From JBOHCT01 sp050699055 (GTDB taxonomy: Bacteria > Actinomycetota > Actinomycetes > Streptosporangiales > JBOHCT01): a stretch of 9,111 bases of DNA. A program made the translations under genes and the position numbers. The notes under the pieces were generated by a model. The model ran no database searches. It was given only the letters and a program-made list of their open reading frames with translations, and was not told the origin of the DNA. Position 1 is the first letter of the stretch. Each line of letters begins with the position of its first letter. Of this stretch, positions 1 to 7,002 are shown one piece after another. The stretch is from assembly GCA_050699055.1 (NCBI GenBank), contig JBOHCT010000176.1:1-9111 (forward strand), in the 5' to 3' direction.

Positions 1-51
1 GCACTCAGCCGGCCGGCCATCAGGAAGCGAGGCCCGACACAACGTCCCGGC

Positions 52-128
52 TGGGTAGATCGTTGGGTGTCTTCGGGTGCGCGGCGACCAGCGGAAGCGT
101 CAGCGCGCCGCACCCGACGATCTACCCA
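52..128. repeat. 18-bp inverted repeat across the GH36 stop codon
   Basis: Bases 52-69 are the reverse complement of 111-128 at 17 of 18 positions (arm TGGGTAGATCGTYGGGTG), separated by 41 bases. The right arm includes the GH36 stop codon (122-124). The single difference gives a G-U pair in a plus-strand RNA but a C-A mismatch in a minus-strand RNA. The spacer itself can form a shorter helix (75-86 with 106-115). Possible roles are a terminator without a T-run at the end of the operon, an operator for a dimeric regulator, or a mobile-element end. The sequence shows the repeat but does not choose between these. Confidence 0.85.
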
Positions 129-1468
129 CCCACCGGGTGGGCGTCGACCAGGTATGCGGGCGGCTGCTCGGCGAGCAGCCGGCGGGTCGTGTCGAGCCCC
201 CACGCGTCGAGGCCCCGCAGCCGGTCGCTCGACCCGCGCAGCCCACCGTAGCGCTCGACGTGGGCCGCCCAGTCGGCGCGGCGTTCCACCTCGGGCCGGA
301 CGATGAGGCAGTCGGGGTCGTTCACCCAGAGGCGCCCGTGCTGGTAGGCCCTGGCCGCCCCGGTCAACGCGGCGCCGCGCTGGCCGGGGTGGCTGAGCTC
401 ACCGTCGGCGGGCTCGTACCTGGGAGCCGTGTCCGGGCTCACCCGCATCGCGTCGACCAGCCCGACGCTCGGCAGGATGGGCGCCCCGCAGCCGAGCAGG
501 TACGCGTCGCCGATCGCCGCGCGGACGATGGCGAGGCCCCGGCGGTACGCCTCCAGCGCGGGCACGTCCTCGTATCGTCGGCCAGGGCTCGCCCCCGCGT
601 AGATGAAGTCGATCTTGAAGAAGTCGAACCCCCGCTCGTATATCGAGCCGAAAACCTCGCGGAGGTACGCGGCCGCCCCGGGGTGGGTGACGTCGAGGAC
701 GGCCAGCTCCTGTCCCCAGTTGTGCCCGCCGTACGCCCCGCGGACAAGCCAGTCGGGATGCTCCGCGCGCAGCGCGGACCGCTCGCCGACGAGGAACGGC
801 GCGACCCAGATGCCGGCACGCCGCCCCCTGTCGCGGATCCGCTCCGCGAGGTCGCCCAACGACGAGAACCCCGGTGACAGGGTGAGCCAGTCGCCGACCT
901 CGGCCTCGTACCCGTCGTCGACCTGCACCACCCCCACGGGCACCCCGAGCTCGTCCATCGCGTCGAGGTCCTCGAGCACGTCGCGCTCGGTGACCCGGGA
1001 GAAGTACTGGTACCACGAGGACCAGATCGTCGGGGCGGGCCGCGGCCGGGGCGCGCCGACACCGGCCGCGTACGCCGACGCCCACCGCGCCAGCGCGCAC
1101 GGCAGCCCGCCGGGCCCGTCGTCGACGATGTGCTCGATCCCGCCGTCCGCGGACACCAGCACCCGCTCCCCCGCGCGGCTGGCCCGCACCGAGGGCACCT
1201 CGACGCGGCCGTCGGAAGCGGCGAACACGTGCGCGGGCCCGCCGTCGCCGGGGTCGAGGGCGAGCAGGCCCTCACCCTGGTACGACCCCGCCGACGGGTA
1301 ACGGTCGGGCAGGTAGCACAGCGCCTGCCGGCGCCGGCCCCTGACTGGCGGCTCGCCGAGCCGGTACGTCGTCGACGGGCTCCACGACTGCCAGCCCTCC
1401 TCGTACACCAGCGCCCCGTCCGGGTCGACCGGAACCTCGGCCACCTGGGCGAACGCGTCCCCGGCCAT
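122..1468 (-). CDS. Compact GH36 alpha-galactosidase, cytoplasmic
   Basis: Predicted retaining alpha-galactosidase that removes terminal alpha-linked galactose (448 aa). Visible landmarks are EGWQSWSP near residue 24, WSSWYQYF around 149-156, QVDDGY at 182-187, the nucleophile motif FFKID with Asp287, the acid/base motif RVSPD with Asp346, and VNDPDC at 382-387. The 59-residue spacing between the two catalytic Asp residues fits GH36 (clan GH-D). The protein is shorter than many GH36 enzymes: the N-terminal beta-domain is reduced and only about 100 residues follow Asp346. All catalytic motifs are intact, so I read it as a compact subgroup and not a broken gene. There is no signal peptide, so it should act inside the cell on imported sugar. 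The ATG lies 9 bases after the phosphoesterase TAG, with AGGGA (1475-1479) overlapping that stop, which suggests translational coupling. It is the last recognisable gene of the operon. The family call is secure; the exact substrate is not known. Confidence 0.93.
   Translation of the reverse strand: MAGDAFAQVAEVPVDPDGALVYEEGWQSWSPSTTYRLGEPPVRGRRRQALCYLPDRYPSAGSYQGEGLLALDPGDGGPAHVFAASDGRVEVPSVRASRAGERVLVSADGGIEHIVDDGPGGLPCALARWASAYAAGVGAPRPRPAPTIWSSWYQYFSRVTERDVLEDLDAMDELGVPVGVVQVDDGYEAEVGDWLTLSPGFSSLGDLAERIRDRGRRAGIWVAPFLVGERSALRAEHPDWLVRGAYGGHNWGQELAVLDVTHPGAAAYLREVFGSIYERGFDFFKIDFIYAGASPGRRYEDVPALEAYRRGLAIVRAAIGDAYLLGCGAPILPSVGLVDAMRVSPDTAPRYEPADGELSHPGQRGAALTGAARAYQHGRLWVNDPDCLIVRPEVERRADWAAHVERYGGLRGSSDRLRGLDAWGLDTTRRLLAEQPPAYLVDAHPVGG
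125..141 (-). repeat. Perfect 7-bp hairpin in the last codons of GH36
   Basis: CCCACCC (125-131) and GGGTGGG (135-141) form a perfect stem with a three-base loop, immediately before the GH36 stop codon on the coding strand. It shares bases 125-128 with the larger inverted repeat, so the two structures cannot form together in one RNA. It may help end transcription or stop 3' exonuclease decay, but it could also be a by-product of the Ala-His-Pro-Val-Gly-Gly codons. Confidence 0.5.
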
Positions 1469-1477
1469 GCGCTGTCC

Positions 1478-3247
1478 CTACTTCTCCGTCACGCGGCCCA
1501 GGTCCGGCGGTGTCACCGGATCGTGCGCCCGCAGGTAGTGCAGCACGGCCCTGCGGAGCACGATCGGACCAGACTGGCGGACCGCGTCTGTGTAGTCGGT
1601 GAAGGCGGGGAAACCGCGCTTGCCCAGGACCGTGTAGGCGTCCGTGGCGACGCGGTATGTCCGGTCCGGGTCGAGCGGCTGCCCGCCGATGACCACGTCC
1701 TCCGGGTCGACGCGCTCCCCCACCGGCCGGTCCGGGTCGTAGGCGTACTGGACGTTCTTGGACACCGACAGCTGCTCGTGCGCGGCAGTGCCGTCGCCGC
1801 TCGACTGCCACTGTTGCTCGAGGATCGTGTCCAGGGTCGCACCGGTGACAGAGACCGTCACGAGGGGCGCCTGACCCGCGGTGTGCCAGGCCTCCTCGAA
1901 GAGGACGCGACCGTCGGCGTCGGCCGGGTCGTCGCCCGCCCGGTAGCTCAGGCCGCCGTGGACCATGCCCGGCGGCACCAGCGCGAGGTCGGCGTCGCCG
2001 GCGTCCGGCGCCTCCGTCTGGGCGTAGACGATGTCGGCGACGAGGTTGCCGAACGGCGACTCCTTGCCTGTTGCGTACGAGAGGCCGTCGGTCAGCGTGG
2101 TGATCGCCGTGTCCCGTTTGTCCTGCCACCGGCCGACCCAGTAGTCGACCATCTTTTGCACGCGACGCACCGGGGGGACGTCGTGGATGACGGGGTGGTT
2201 GGTCGCCCGCGTCTCGCCGCGGACGACGTCGCCGGTGGCGGGGTCGATCGCCAGGTCGATCTCGCTGATCAGCTTGCCCTGCTTCGCCCCCTCCATGACC
2301 GGCCGGGGGTTGCCGGCGGGGTCGGGGACCATGCAGCGGAACTGCGTGTGCCAGTGGCCGGCGAAGATCGCGTCCACCGCCGGGGAGAACCGCTCGGCCA
2401 TGTCGAACACCGGGCCGGACGGGTCCTTGCACTGGTTGAAGTACCCCTCCTGCGACCCACCCTGGTGCACGGCCACGACGATCGCCTTGACGCCTTTGCG
2501 CTGGAGCTTCGCCGCGTACGTGTTGACCGCCCGCACCTCGGAGCCGAAGTCCAGCCCGGACCCGGTGAACGACATCGGTGAGGTCACGGTCTTCACCGTG
2601 TCCACGCTGATGATCCCGACGGGGACCGTGCCGCCGCTCCCGTCGGAGACGTGCGCGATGTAGTACGGACCGAGCACGGGCTCGCCGGTCCGCGGGTCGG
2701 TGATGTTCGCCGCGTGATAGTCGTACCGCGCTCCCTGGAACCGCTGCCCCGTGGAGTCGCGGAAGCAGGAGTCGACGCCGACGGTGCCGAAGCACGAGCC
2801 ATCCATCATCCGCTGGAGGAAGCCGAACTGCCTGTCGAACTCGTGGTTACCGGCGGTGGACAGGTCCAGGCCGAGCCGGTTGAGGAACTCGACGGTGGGC
2901 TCGTTCGCGAAGGCCTGCGTATAGTCCGGCCACCCGCTGAAGTCGTCGCCGACCGAGAGCAGGATCGAGTTCTTCTTTCCCGTCCGCAGCCGCTCGACGT
3001 GCCCCGCGAGGTACGCGGCGCCGCCGACGACGAGCGGCCCGTCGGGGCTGTCGATCGTCCGGCCCTCGTCCGCGGCCAGGTACCCGTGAAAGTCGGTGAT
3101 CGCCAGCAGCTGCACGTTGACAGGCTTCTCGGCGGCACCCGCCGGGGCGACGGGCACAGCCGCGAGCCCCGCGGTTAGAACTGTGGCCAGTAAGGCGGCA
3201 GCGGCGGTCGCGGCGAGGACAGGGCGGACACGGCGAAGTCGAGACAC
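1478..3247 (-). CDS. Secreted 5'-nucleotidase / UshA-type metallophosphoesterase
   Basis: Predicted exported dinuclear-metal phosphoesterase of the UshA/CpdB 5'-nucleotidase type (589 aa). A Sec signal peptide is clear: basic MSRLRRVR, a long Ala/Leu/Val core, and a likely cleavage after Ala38 or Ala39. The catalytic domain holds the metal motifs in order: DFHG (Asp52, His54), GDD (Asp101), GNHEFD (Asn134, His135), the His of AVHQGG (His261) and GHWH (His298, His300). The C-terminal nucleotidase domain begins near ESPFGNLVADI (396-406) and contains the YRVATDAYTVLGKRGF stretch (531-546), in the substrate-binding region. Only four cysteines remain in the mature part (152, 161, 273, 305), plausibly two disulfides. 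There is no LPXTG anchor or C-terminal membrane segment, so it is probably released. The likely reaction is dephosphorylation of extracellular nucleotides or other phosphomonoesters. Its place among sugar-catabolism genes is unexplained. The start is GTG, supported by GGAGG at 3254-3258. Confidence 0.93.
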   Translation of the reverse strand: MSRLRRVRPVLAATAAAALLATVLTAGLAAVPVAPAGAAEKPVNVQLLAITDFHGYLAADEGRTIDSPDGPLVVGGAAYLAGHVERLRTGKKNSILLSVGDDFSGWPDYTQAFANEPTVEFLNRLGLDLSTAGNHEFDRQFGFLQRMMDGSCFGTVGVDSCFRDSTGQRFQGARYDYHAANITDPRTGEPVLGPYYIAHVSDGSGGTVPVGIISVDTVKTVTSPMSFTGSGLDFGSEVRAVNTYAAKLQRKGVKAIVVAVHQGGSQEGYFNQCKDPSGPVFDMAERFSPAVDAIFAGHWHTQFRCMVPDPAGNPRPVMEGAKQGKLISEIDLAIDPATGDVVRGETRATNHPVIHDVPPVRRVQKMVDYWVGRWQDKRDTAITTLTDGLSYATGKESPFGNLVADIVYAQTEAPDAGDADLALVPPGMVHGGLSYRAGDDPADADGRVLFEEAWHTAGQAPLVTVSVTGATLDTILEQQWQSSGDGTAAHEQLSVSKNVQYAYDPDRPVGERVDPEDVVIGGQPLDPDRTYRVATDAYTVLGKRGFPAFTDYTDAVRQSGPIVLRRAVLHYLRAHDPVTPPDLGRVTEK

Positions 3248-3253
3248 AGCAAA

Positions 3254-3258
3254 CCTCC
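3254..3258 (-). promoter_or_regulatory. Ribosome binding site deciding a GTG start
   Basis: On the minus strand GGAGG sits six bases before the GTG at 3245-3247. This supports GTG as the start of the phosphoesterase and gives it an unusually strong site for a gene in the middle of an operon. The nearby ATG at 3270-3272 is in another frame and opens only a spurious reading frame. Confidence 0.85.
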
Positions 3259-3290
3259 ACGGAAGCGATCATTCTGGTGTCAGGGCGTTG

Positions 3291-4781
3291 TCAATGCCGT
3301 ACGTCGAGGTCGGTCCTTTCCGTGTGGTAGCTGACCCAGCCGGAGATGCGCCGATGGCTCTCCGGGTCCCCGCGGGGCGGCTCCCGTACCAGCCGCCCGT
3401 CCGCGACCCAGTCCGGGCGGGCCTTCGCCACGCGCTCGAGCAGTTGGCCGTACAGGCGGGCGCGGTGCGTCTGGCTCTCCCCTGCGGCGGAGAGGTCCAC
3501 CAGCTCGTCCGGGTCGTTCGCGAGGTCGAAGAGCTGTTCTGTCGGCCCCTCCGGGTACCAGATGTATTTCCAGCGCTGCTCCACCAGGGCGAGGTAAGTG
3601 GGGACGCGGGCCGAGTGCATCCTCTCCATCGCGACGCCCGTCAGCCGGTCGCGCCCCTGCCGCCCGCGGGACAGGTCGAGCAGGTCCATCCCGTCGCGGT
3701 CCGCGGGCATCTCCGCGGCGCCGGACGCGGCCAGCAGGGTCGGCAGCACGTCGCTGTGCGTCACCAGCTCCCGCGACTCTCCCCCACGTGGGAAGCCCGC
3801 CCACGACTTCGGCGGCCGGAGGATGAGCGGGACGCGGGAGGACGGTTCGTGGAACATCACCTTGCCGCCGGCGTGGTGGTCGCCGAGGAACTCGCCGTGG
3901 TCGGAGGTGAACAGGATCAGCGTCTCGTCGAACAGCCCGACGTCGAGGAGGGCGGCGAGGATGCGTCCGATGACGTAGTCCACGTGGGTGACCAGACCGT
4001 AGTAGGCCGCCCGCGCCGCCTCGACGACCTCGGGGGGCATGAGGTCGTAGCTGTCCCGCTGCCGATGGCGCGCGAACACCTCGGGACAGGTGTCGGCCTC
4101 GCTCCACGCTCCGATGACCGGCCGGGGGATCGGGGCGTCCCGGTACATCGACGCGTACGGCTCCGGCGGGTCGAGCGGCGGGTGCGGCTTGCTGAACGAC
4201 GCCCACAGGAAGAACGGGCAGGTCGGGTCCCTGCGATCACGGATGTAGGAGACGCACCGCTCCGCGGTCCAGGAGGTCAGCGAGAGGCTCTCCGGGACCG
4301 TGGAGGTCGTGGGGTACAGCTCGGCCTGGCCGAGCCCGTGGCGCATCGGCTGCCACGGCGAGCCGGACTCACGGATCCAGGTGTAGTAGTCCTCGGGCAG
4401 GATCATCTCGTCGAACCCGTGCCTGGCCCGCTGCGGGGAGAAGTGCATCTTCCCGATCGCCGCTGTCGCGTACCCGCGGGCGCGCAGCAGCGAAGGAAGC
4501 GTGTCCGCCCGCCCCATCACGGCGGTGGACGGGCCGTTCCACGTCATGCCGTGCCGCAGGGGGCTCTGCCCGGTCATGAGGGAGACCCGCGACGGCACGC
4601 AGATCGGCGTCTGCGCGTACGCCCTGCCGAACCGCACGCCCTCGCGGGACAGCTGGTCGAGGTGGGGGGTCCGGAGAAACGACGGCGACCCGGGGCCCAC
4701 GGTTTCGTGCCGCTGCTGGTCGGTGGTGATGAGCAGCAGGTTCGGCCGCGTACCCGATCCGCCCGCCTCAGCGCCGGGCAT
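3291..4781 (-). CDS. S1-family (formylglycine) sulfatase, cytoplasmic
   Basis: Predicted type I sulfatase of the alkaline-phosphatase superfamily (496 aa). The nucleophile motif is CVPSR at 61-65, where Cys61 would be converted to formylglycine. Other active-site landmarks are TTDQQR (Asp21, Gln22), Asn82, GKMH (Lys111, His113), SKPH (His200), SDHGE (Asp294, His295) and Lys307. Gln replaces the second Asp of classical arylsulfatases, as in choline-sulfatase-like and phosphonate-monoesterase-like members. GKMHF followed by HGF resembles choline sulfatase, but the neighbours do not suggest choline. The C-terminal part (about 395-430, RWKYIWYP then LFDLANDPDE) is the usual sulfatase subdomain. 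There is no signal peptide, so sulfate would be removed inside the cell after uptake. No formylglycine-generating enzyme is encoded in the window. The ATG overlaps the GH42 end by 14 bp and has GGGAG at 4787-4791, five bases upstream. The substrate is inferred only from context: probably a sulfated galactoside. Confidence 0.92.
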   Translation of the reverse strand: MPGAEAGGSGTRPNLLLITTDQQRHETVGPGSPSFLRTPHLDQLSREGVRFGRAYAQTPICVPSRVSLMTGQSPLRHGMTWNGPSTAVMGRADTLPSLLRARGYATAAIGKMHFSPQRARHGFDEMILPEDYYTWIRESGSPWQPMRHGLGQAELYPTTSTVPESLSLTSWTAERCVSYIRDRRDPTCPFFLWASFSKPHPPLDPPEPYASMYRDAPIPRPVIGAWSEADTCPEVFARHRQRDSYDLMPPEVVEAARAAYYGLVTHVDYVIGRILAALLDVGLFDETLILFTSDHGEFLGDHHAGGKVMFHEPSSRVPLILRPPKSWAGFPRGGESRELVTHSDVLPTLLAASGAAEMPADRDGMDLLDLSRGRQGRDRLTGVAMERMHSARVPTYLALVEQRWKYIWYPEGPTEQLFDLANDPDELVDLSAAGESQTHRARLYGQLLERVAKARPDWVADGRLVREPPRGDPESHRRISGWVSYHTERTDLDVRH

Positions 4782-6906
4782 CCGCGCTCCCGGACTCGAC
4801 GACGACCGCCACGCCCCAGGGCCCGAGGGTGAGCTCGGTCTGCCGTTCGACCCCGGGGTCGAACCGTGTCCCGCTGAACAGCTCGGTCCCCGCGACGGGA
4901 GGGCGCACCGCCTGGGCGTCGAACGACCAGTTGCTCAGGAACCACAGCCGGTCACCGCCCCGGCTCCGCGCGGTGGTGAGGCGTACCGGCTCGGGCAGGT
5001 AGGTGCCCGCCGGCGTGAGCCCGGTCCGGTCGAGCACCCACCCGGCGAGGGCACGCCCGGCCGCCGGGTCGAGCAGCGTGCCGCAGTAGGTGACCCGGCC
5101 GGCGCCGTACGCCTGCGAGACGACGGCGGGGAAGCGGCCGAAGTGCGGGTGGTCGTAGTAGGCGAGCGGCGTCGCGCCCTCCAGCTCGAGCTCGTCGGCC
5201 CACGCCTCGGCACCCGCCTCCGCGGGCAGGGACAGCCCGCCCTCGCCGGGCCGCAGCGGCAGCGGCCCGGCGAGGTTGGAGTACATGTTGTAACCCGCGC
5301 CCACGGCCGCGCGGAGCGGTCCGGGGGCACGCTGCCAGCGGGCGCGGGAGTACTCGTCGGCGTAGCCGCAGCGAAACGACAGTACGAGGTGGCCGCCCGC
5401 CTCGGCGTAGCGCACCAGTCGATCGAGCAGCCCGTCGTCGGAGATGTACAGCGCCGGGACGACGACTACCGGAAAATGCTCGAAGTCCTGCCCGGGATGG
5501 ACGACGGCCGCCTGCGCCCGCGCGTCGAAGAACGCCCGGTAGAAGGTGTCGAAGACGCGTTCGTAGGACTGGAAGTCGCGCTCGGCCCCGCCCCGCCGCT
5601 TGAGGCAGGGGTGGAACCGCAGCGCCATCCTGCTGTCCTGGGAGTAGAGGAACGCGACGTCGGCGTCGGGCCGCAGGCCGGTCAGCAGGTCGCCGTGCTC
5701 GGCCAGCTCTCCTCCGAGGCGGCTGATCTCCCGGTAGGCGCGGTTCGGTCCCAGGTCGTGGCCGAGGACGCCCTGCGCGTGGGTCTCGTGGCCGTAGTGC
5801 AGCGTGTGCCAGTGCCAGTACATGATCGCGTCGGCCCCGCGCGCGACGCAGGCGTAGGCGGTGAGCCGCCACTGGCCGTCGTAGTGCGGGAAGTTGTTGG
5901 CCGCCGTCCCGGGCCCGCGCGCGTTGAACTCGGTGACGAGGAAGTTCGCCTGCTTTCCGCCGCGGCCCATGTCGGCCCTGAGGTAGAGGCCCGCGGGACC
6001 CGTCCCCTGCGCGACGCCGTGGTCGATGACGGTGCGGCCGACCGGCGGGTAGGCGAGCGCGTCCTGCGAGGCGTGCTGCAGGTTCTCCGCCGAGATATCC
6101 ATGGCCTGCGCGATCCCCTGGCGGTCCGCGTCCATCCGCCCGTGGCCACCGACGATGTCGTGGGTGACGAACTGGTCGTCGCGTGCGTACTCCCGCACGA
6201 TGCCGGCCAGCCAGGTGAGGAAGTCCGTCGTCACCCCCAGGTGGAAGCGCCGCCATTCGAGGTCGTACCCGGGGTTGGTGTTGCCCGACTTCGGCCCGCC
6301 GGCCGGCATCTGACGTACGGCCAGCGGCGGCCACAGGTCCGCCCAGTCGCCGAGCCGGTGCGACCAGTAGTTGAGCCCCCACACCTCGTTGAGCCGCTGC
6401 ACCGAGCCGAACCTCGCCCGGAGATGGTCGACGAACGCCGCGAACACGGCCGGGTTGAGCGGCAGCCTCGAACCTGTCTCGTTGTCGACCTGGAAGCCGA
6501 TGACGGCCGGGTGCCGCGCGTAGCGCTCGAGGATCCGGCGGGTGACCCGCTCGGCGTAGCAGCGGTACGTGGGGTTCGTGATGTCCATGTTCTGCCGGGC
6601 GCCGTACTCGGCCCGCTCCGCGCCGGCCGCGAACATCACGTCCGGATGGCGCCGGCACAACCAGGGCGGGATCGCGAACGTCGGTGTGCACAGGATGACC
6701 GCGATCCCGCCGTCGTTCAGGGCGTCGAGCACGCGGCCGACCCAGTCGAGGTCGAAGGAACCCTCCGACGGCTCGCACCGGGCCCAGATCGCGTCCCCAA
6801 TGCGGACGCAGTTGACGCCCGCCTCCCGCATCATGCGGACGTCCTCGCTCAGCCGGTCGTACGGCTGGTACTCGTAGTAGTACGACGCCCCGAACAACAA
6901 CGGCAT
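4768..6906 (-). CDS. GH42 beta-galactosidase, cytoplasmic
   Basis: Predicted retaining beta-galactosidase of GH42 (712 aa), which releases terminal beta-linked galactose (some members take alpha-L-arabinopyranose). The N-terminal TIM barrel (about 1-385) opens with FGASYYYEYQP and carries the acid/base in FQVDNETG (Glu143) and the nucleophile in LVTEFNARG (Glu326). Next come a beta-galactosidase trimerisation-type domain (about 410-615, including VVVPALY and FRCGYADEY) and a small C-terminal beta-domain with LWFLSNW near 654-660. The length is normal or slightly long for the family. I see no signal peptide. The usual four-cysteine zinc cluster of some GH42 enzymes is not evident. It follows the binding-protein gene after a hairpin-rich 96-bp gap, and its TGA lies inside the start of the sulfatase gene, which suggests coupled translation. 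The start is ATG at 6904-6906; its ribosome site is very close, and a TTG two codons later is a possible alternative. Confidence 0.94.
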   Translation of the reverse strand: MPLLFGASYYYEYQPYDRLSEDVRMMREAGVNCVRIGDAIWARCEPSEGSFDLDWVGRVLDALNDGGIAVILCTPTFAIPPWLCRRHPDVMFAAGAERAEYGARQNMDITNPTYRCYAERVTRRILERYARHPAVIGFQVDNETGSRLPLNPAVFAAFVDHLRARFGSVQRLNEVWGLNYWSHRLGDWADLWPPLAVRQMPAGGPKSGNTNPGYDLEWRRFHLGVTTDFLTWLAGIVREYARDDQFVTHDIVGGHGRMDADRQGIAQAMDISAENLQHASQDALAYPPVGRTVIDHGVAQGTGPAGLYLRADMGRGGKQANFLVTEFNARGPGTAANNFPHYDGQWRLTAYACVARGADAIMYWHWHTLHYGHETHAQGVLGHDLGPNRAYREISRLGGELAEHGDLLTGLRPDADVAFLYSQDSRMALRFHPCLKRRGGAERDFQSYERVFDTFYRAFFDARAQAAVVHPGQDFEHFPVVVVPALYISDDGLLDRLVRYAEAGGHLVLSFRCGYADEYSRARWQRAPGPLRAAVGAGYNMYSNLAGPLPLRPGEGGLSLPAEAGAEAWADELELEGATPLAYYDHPHFGRFPAVVSQAYGAGRVTYCGTLLDPAAGRALAGWVLDRTGLTPAGTYLPEPVRLTTARSRGGDRLWFLSNWSFDAQAVRPPVAGTELFSGTRFDPGVERQTELTLGPWGVAVVVESGSADARR

Positions 6907-6907
6907 G

Positions 6908-6914
6908 CCTCCCT
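6908..6914 (-). promoter_or_regulatory. Unusually close ribosome binding site of GH42
   Basis: The minus strand reads AGGGAGG followed by one base and then ATG. If the AGG end is used, the spacing to ATG is only 1 base, but 7 bases to the TTG that is codon 3. If the AGGG part is used, the spacing to ATG is 4. The exact start is therefore uncertain by two codons; I keep ATG. A small hairpin, CACAC/GTGTG (6915-6919 with 6927-6931), directly abuts this site and could influence its access. Confidence 0.5.
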
Positions 6915-6930
6915 CACACGGCCGGAGTGT

Positions 6931-6997
6931 GGCCCCGGCGGTCCCGCGCGGCCGTCGCCTCGCCGGTCGGCGGACGAGACCCGCGGGACGCCGGGCC
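6931..6997 (-). terminator. Imperfect long hairpin between binding-protein and GH42 genes
   Basis: Bases 6931-6948 pair with 6982-6997 as an inverted repeat of about 16 base pairs, interrupted by two one-base bulges on the left arm. The 33-base loop contains a smaller CGCC/GGCG hairpin. There is no T-run, so a standard intrinsic terminator is not shown. Because it directly follows the binding-protein stop codon, it fits a partial terminator or an RNA-stabilising hairpin, which in ABC sugar operons often gives more binding protein than downstream enzyme. That role is inference; the pairing is visible in the sequence. GC-rich spacers form some hairpins by chance, which tempers confidence. Confidence 0.5.
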
Positions 6998-7002
6998 TTC
7001 TG

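Noticed and set aside
11..18. GGCCGGCC palindrome
   Set aside because: An 8-base GC palindrome is expected by chance in such DNA; no second copy or context gives it a role.
1..20. Possible ATG at 18-20 on the minus strand (Met-Ala-Gly-Arg-Leu-Ser) as the start of a further gene
   Set aside because: Only six codons are visible, no convincing ribosome site precedes it, and no product can be judged.
1272..2795. 507-codon minus-strand frame overlapping the phosphoesterase and GH36
   Set aside because: Frame-shifted shadow full of Arg/Gly/Pro; the overlapping frames carry complete enzyme motifs.
1130..4832. Long plus-strand open frames at 1130-2581 and 3096-4832, and a similar one at 77-877
   Set aside because: Antisense shadows of high-GC coding DNA; no domain motifs, and they span boundaries of the true minus-strand genes.
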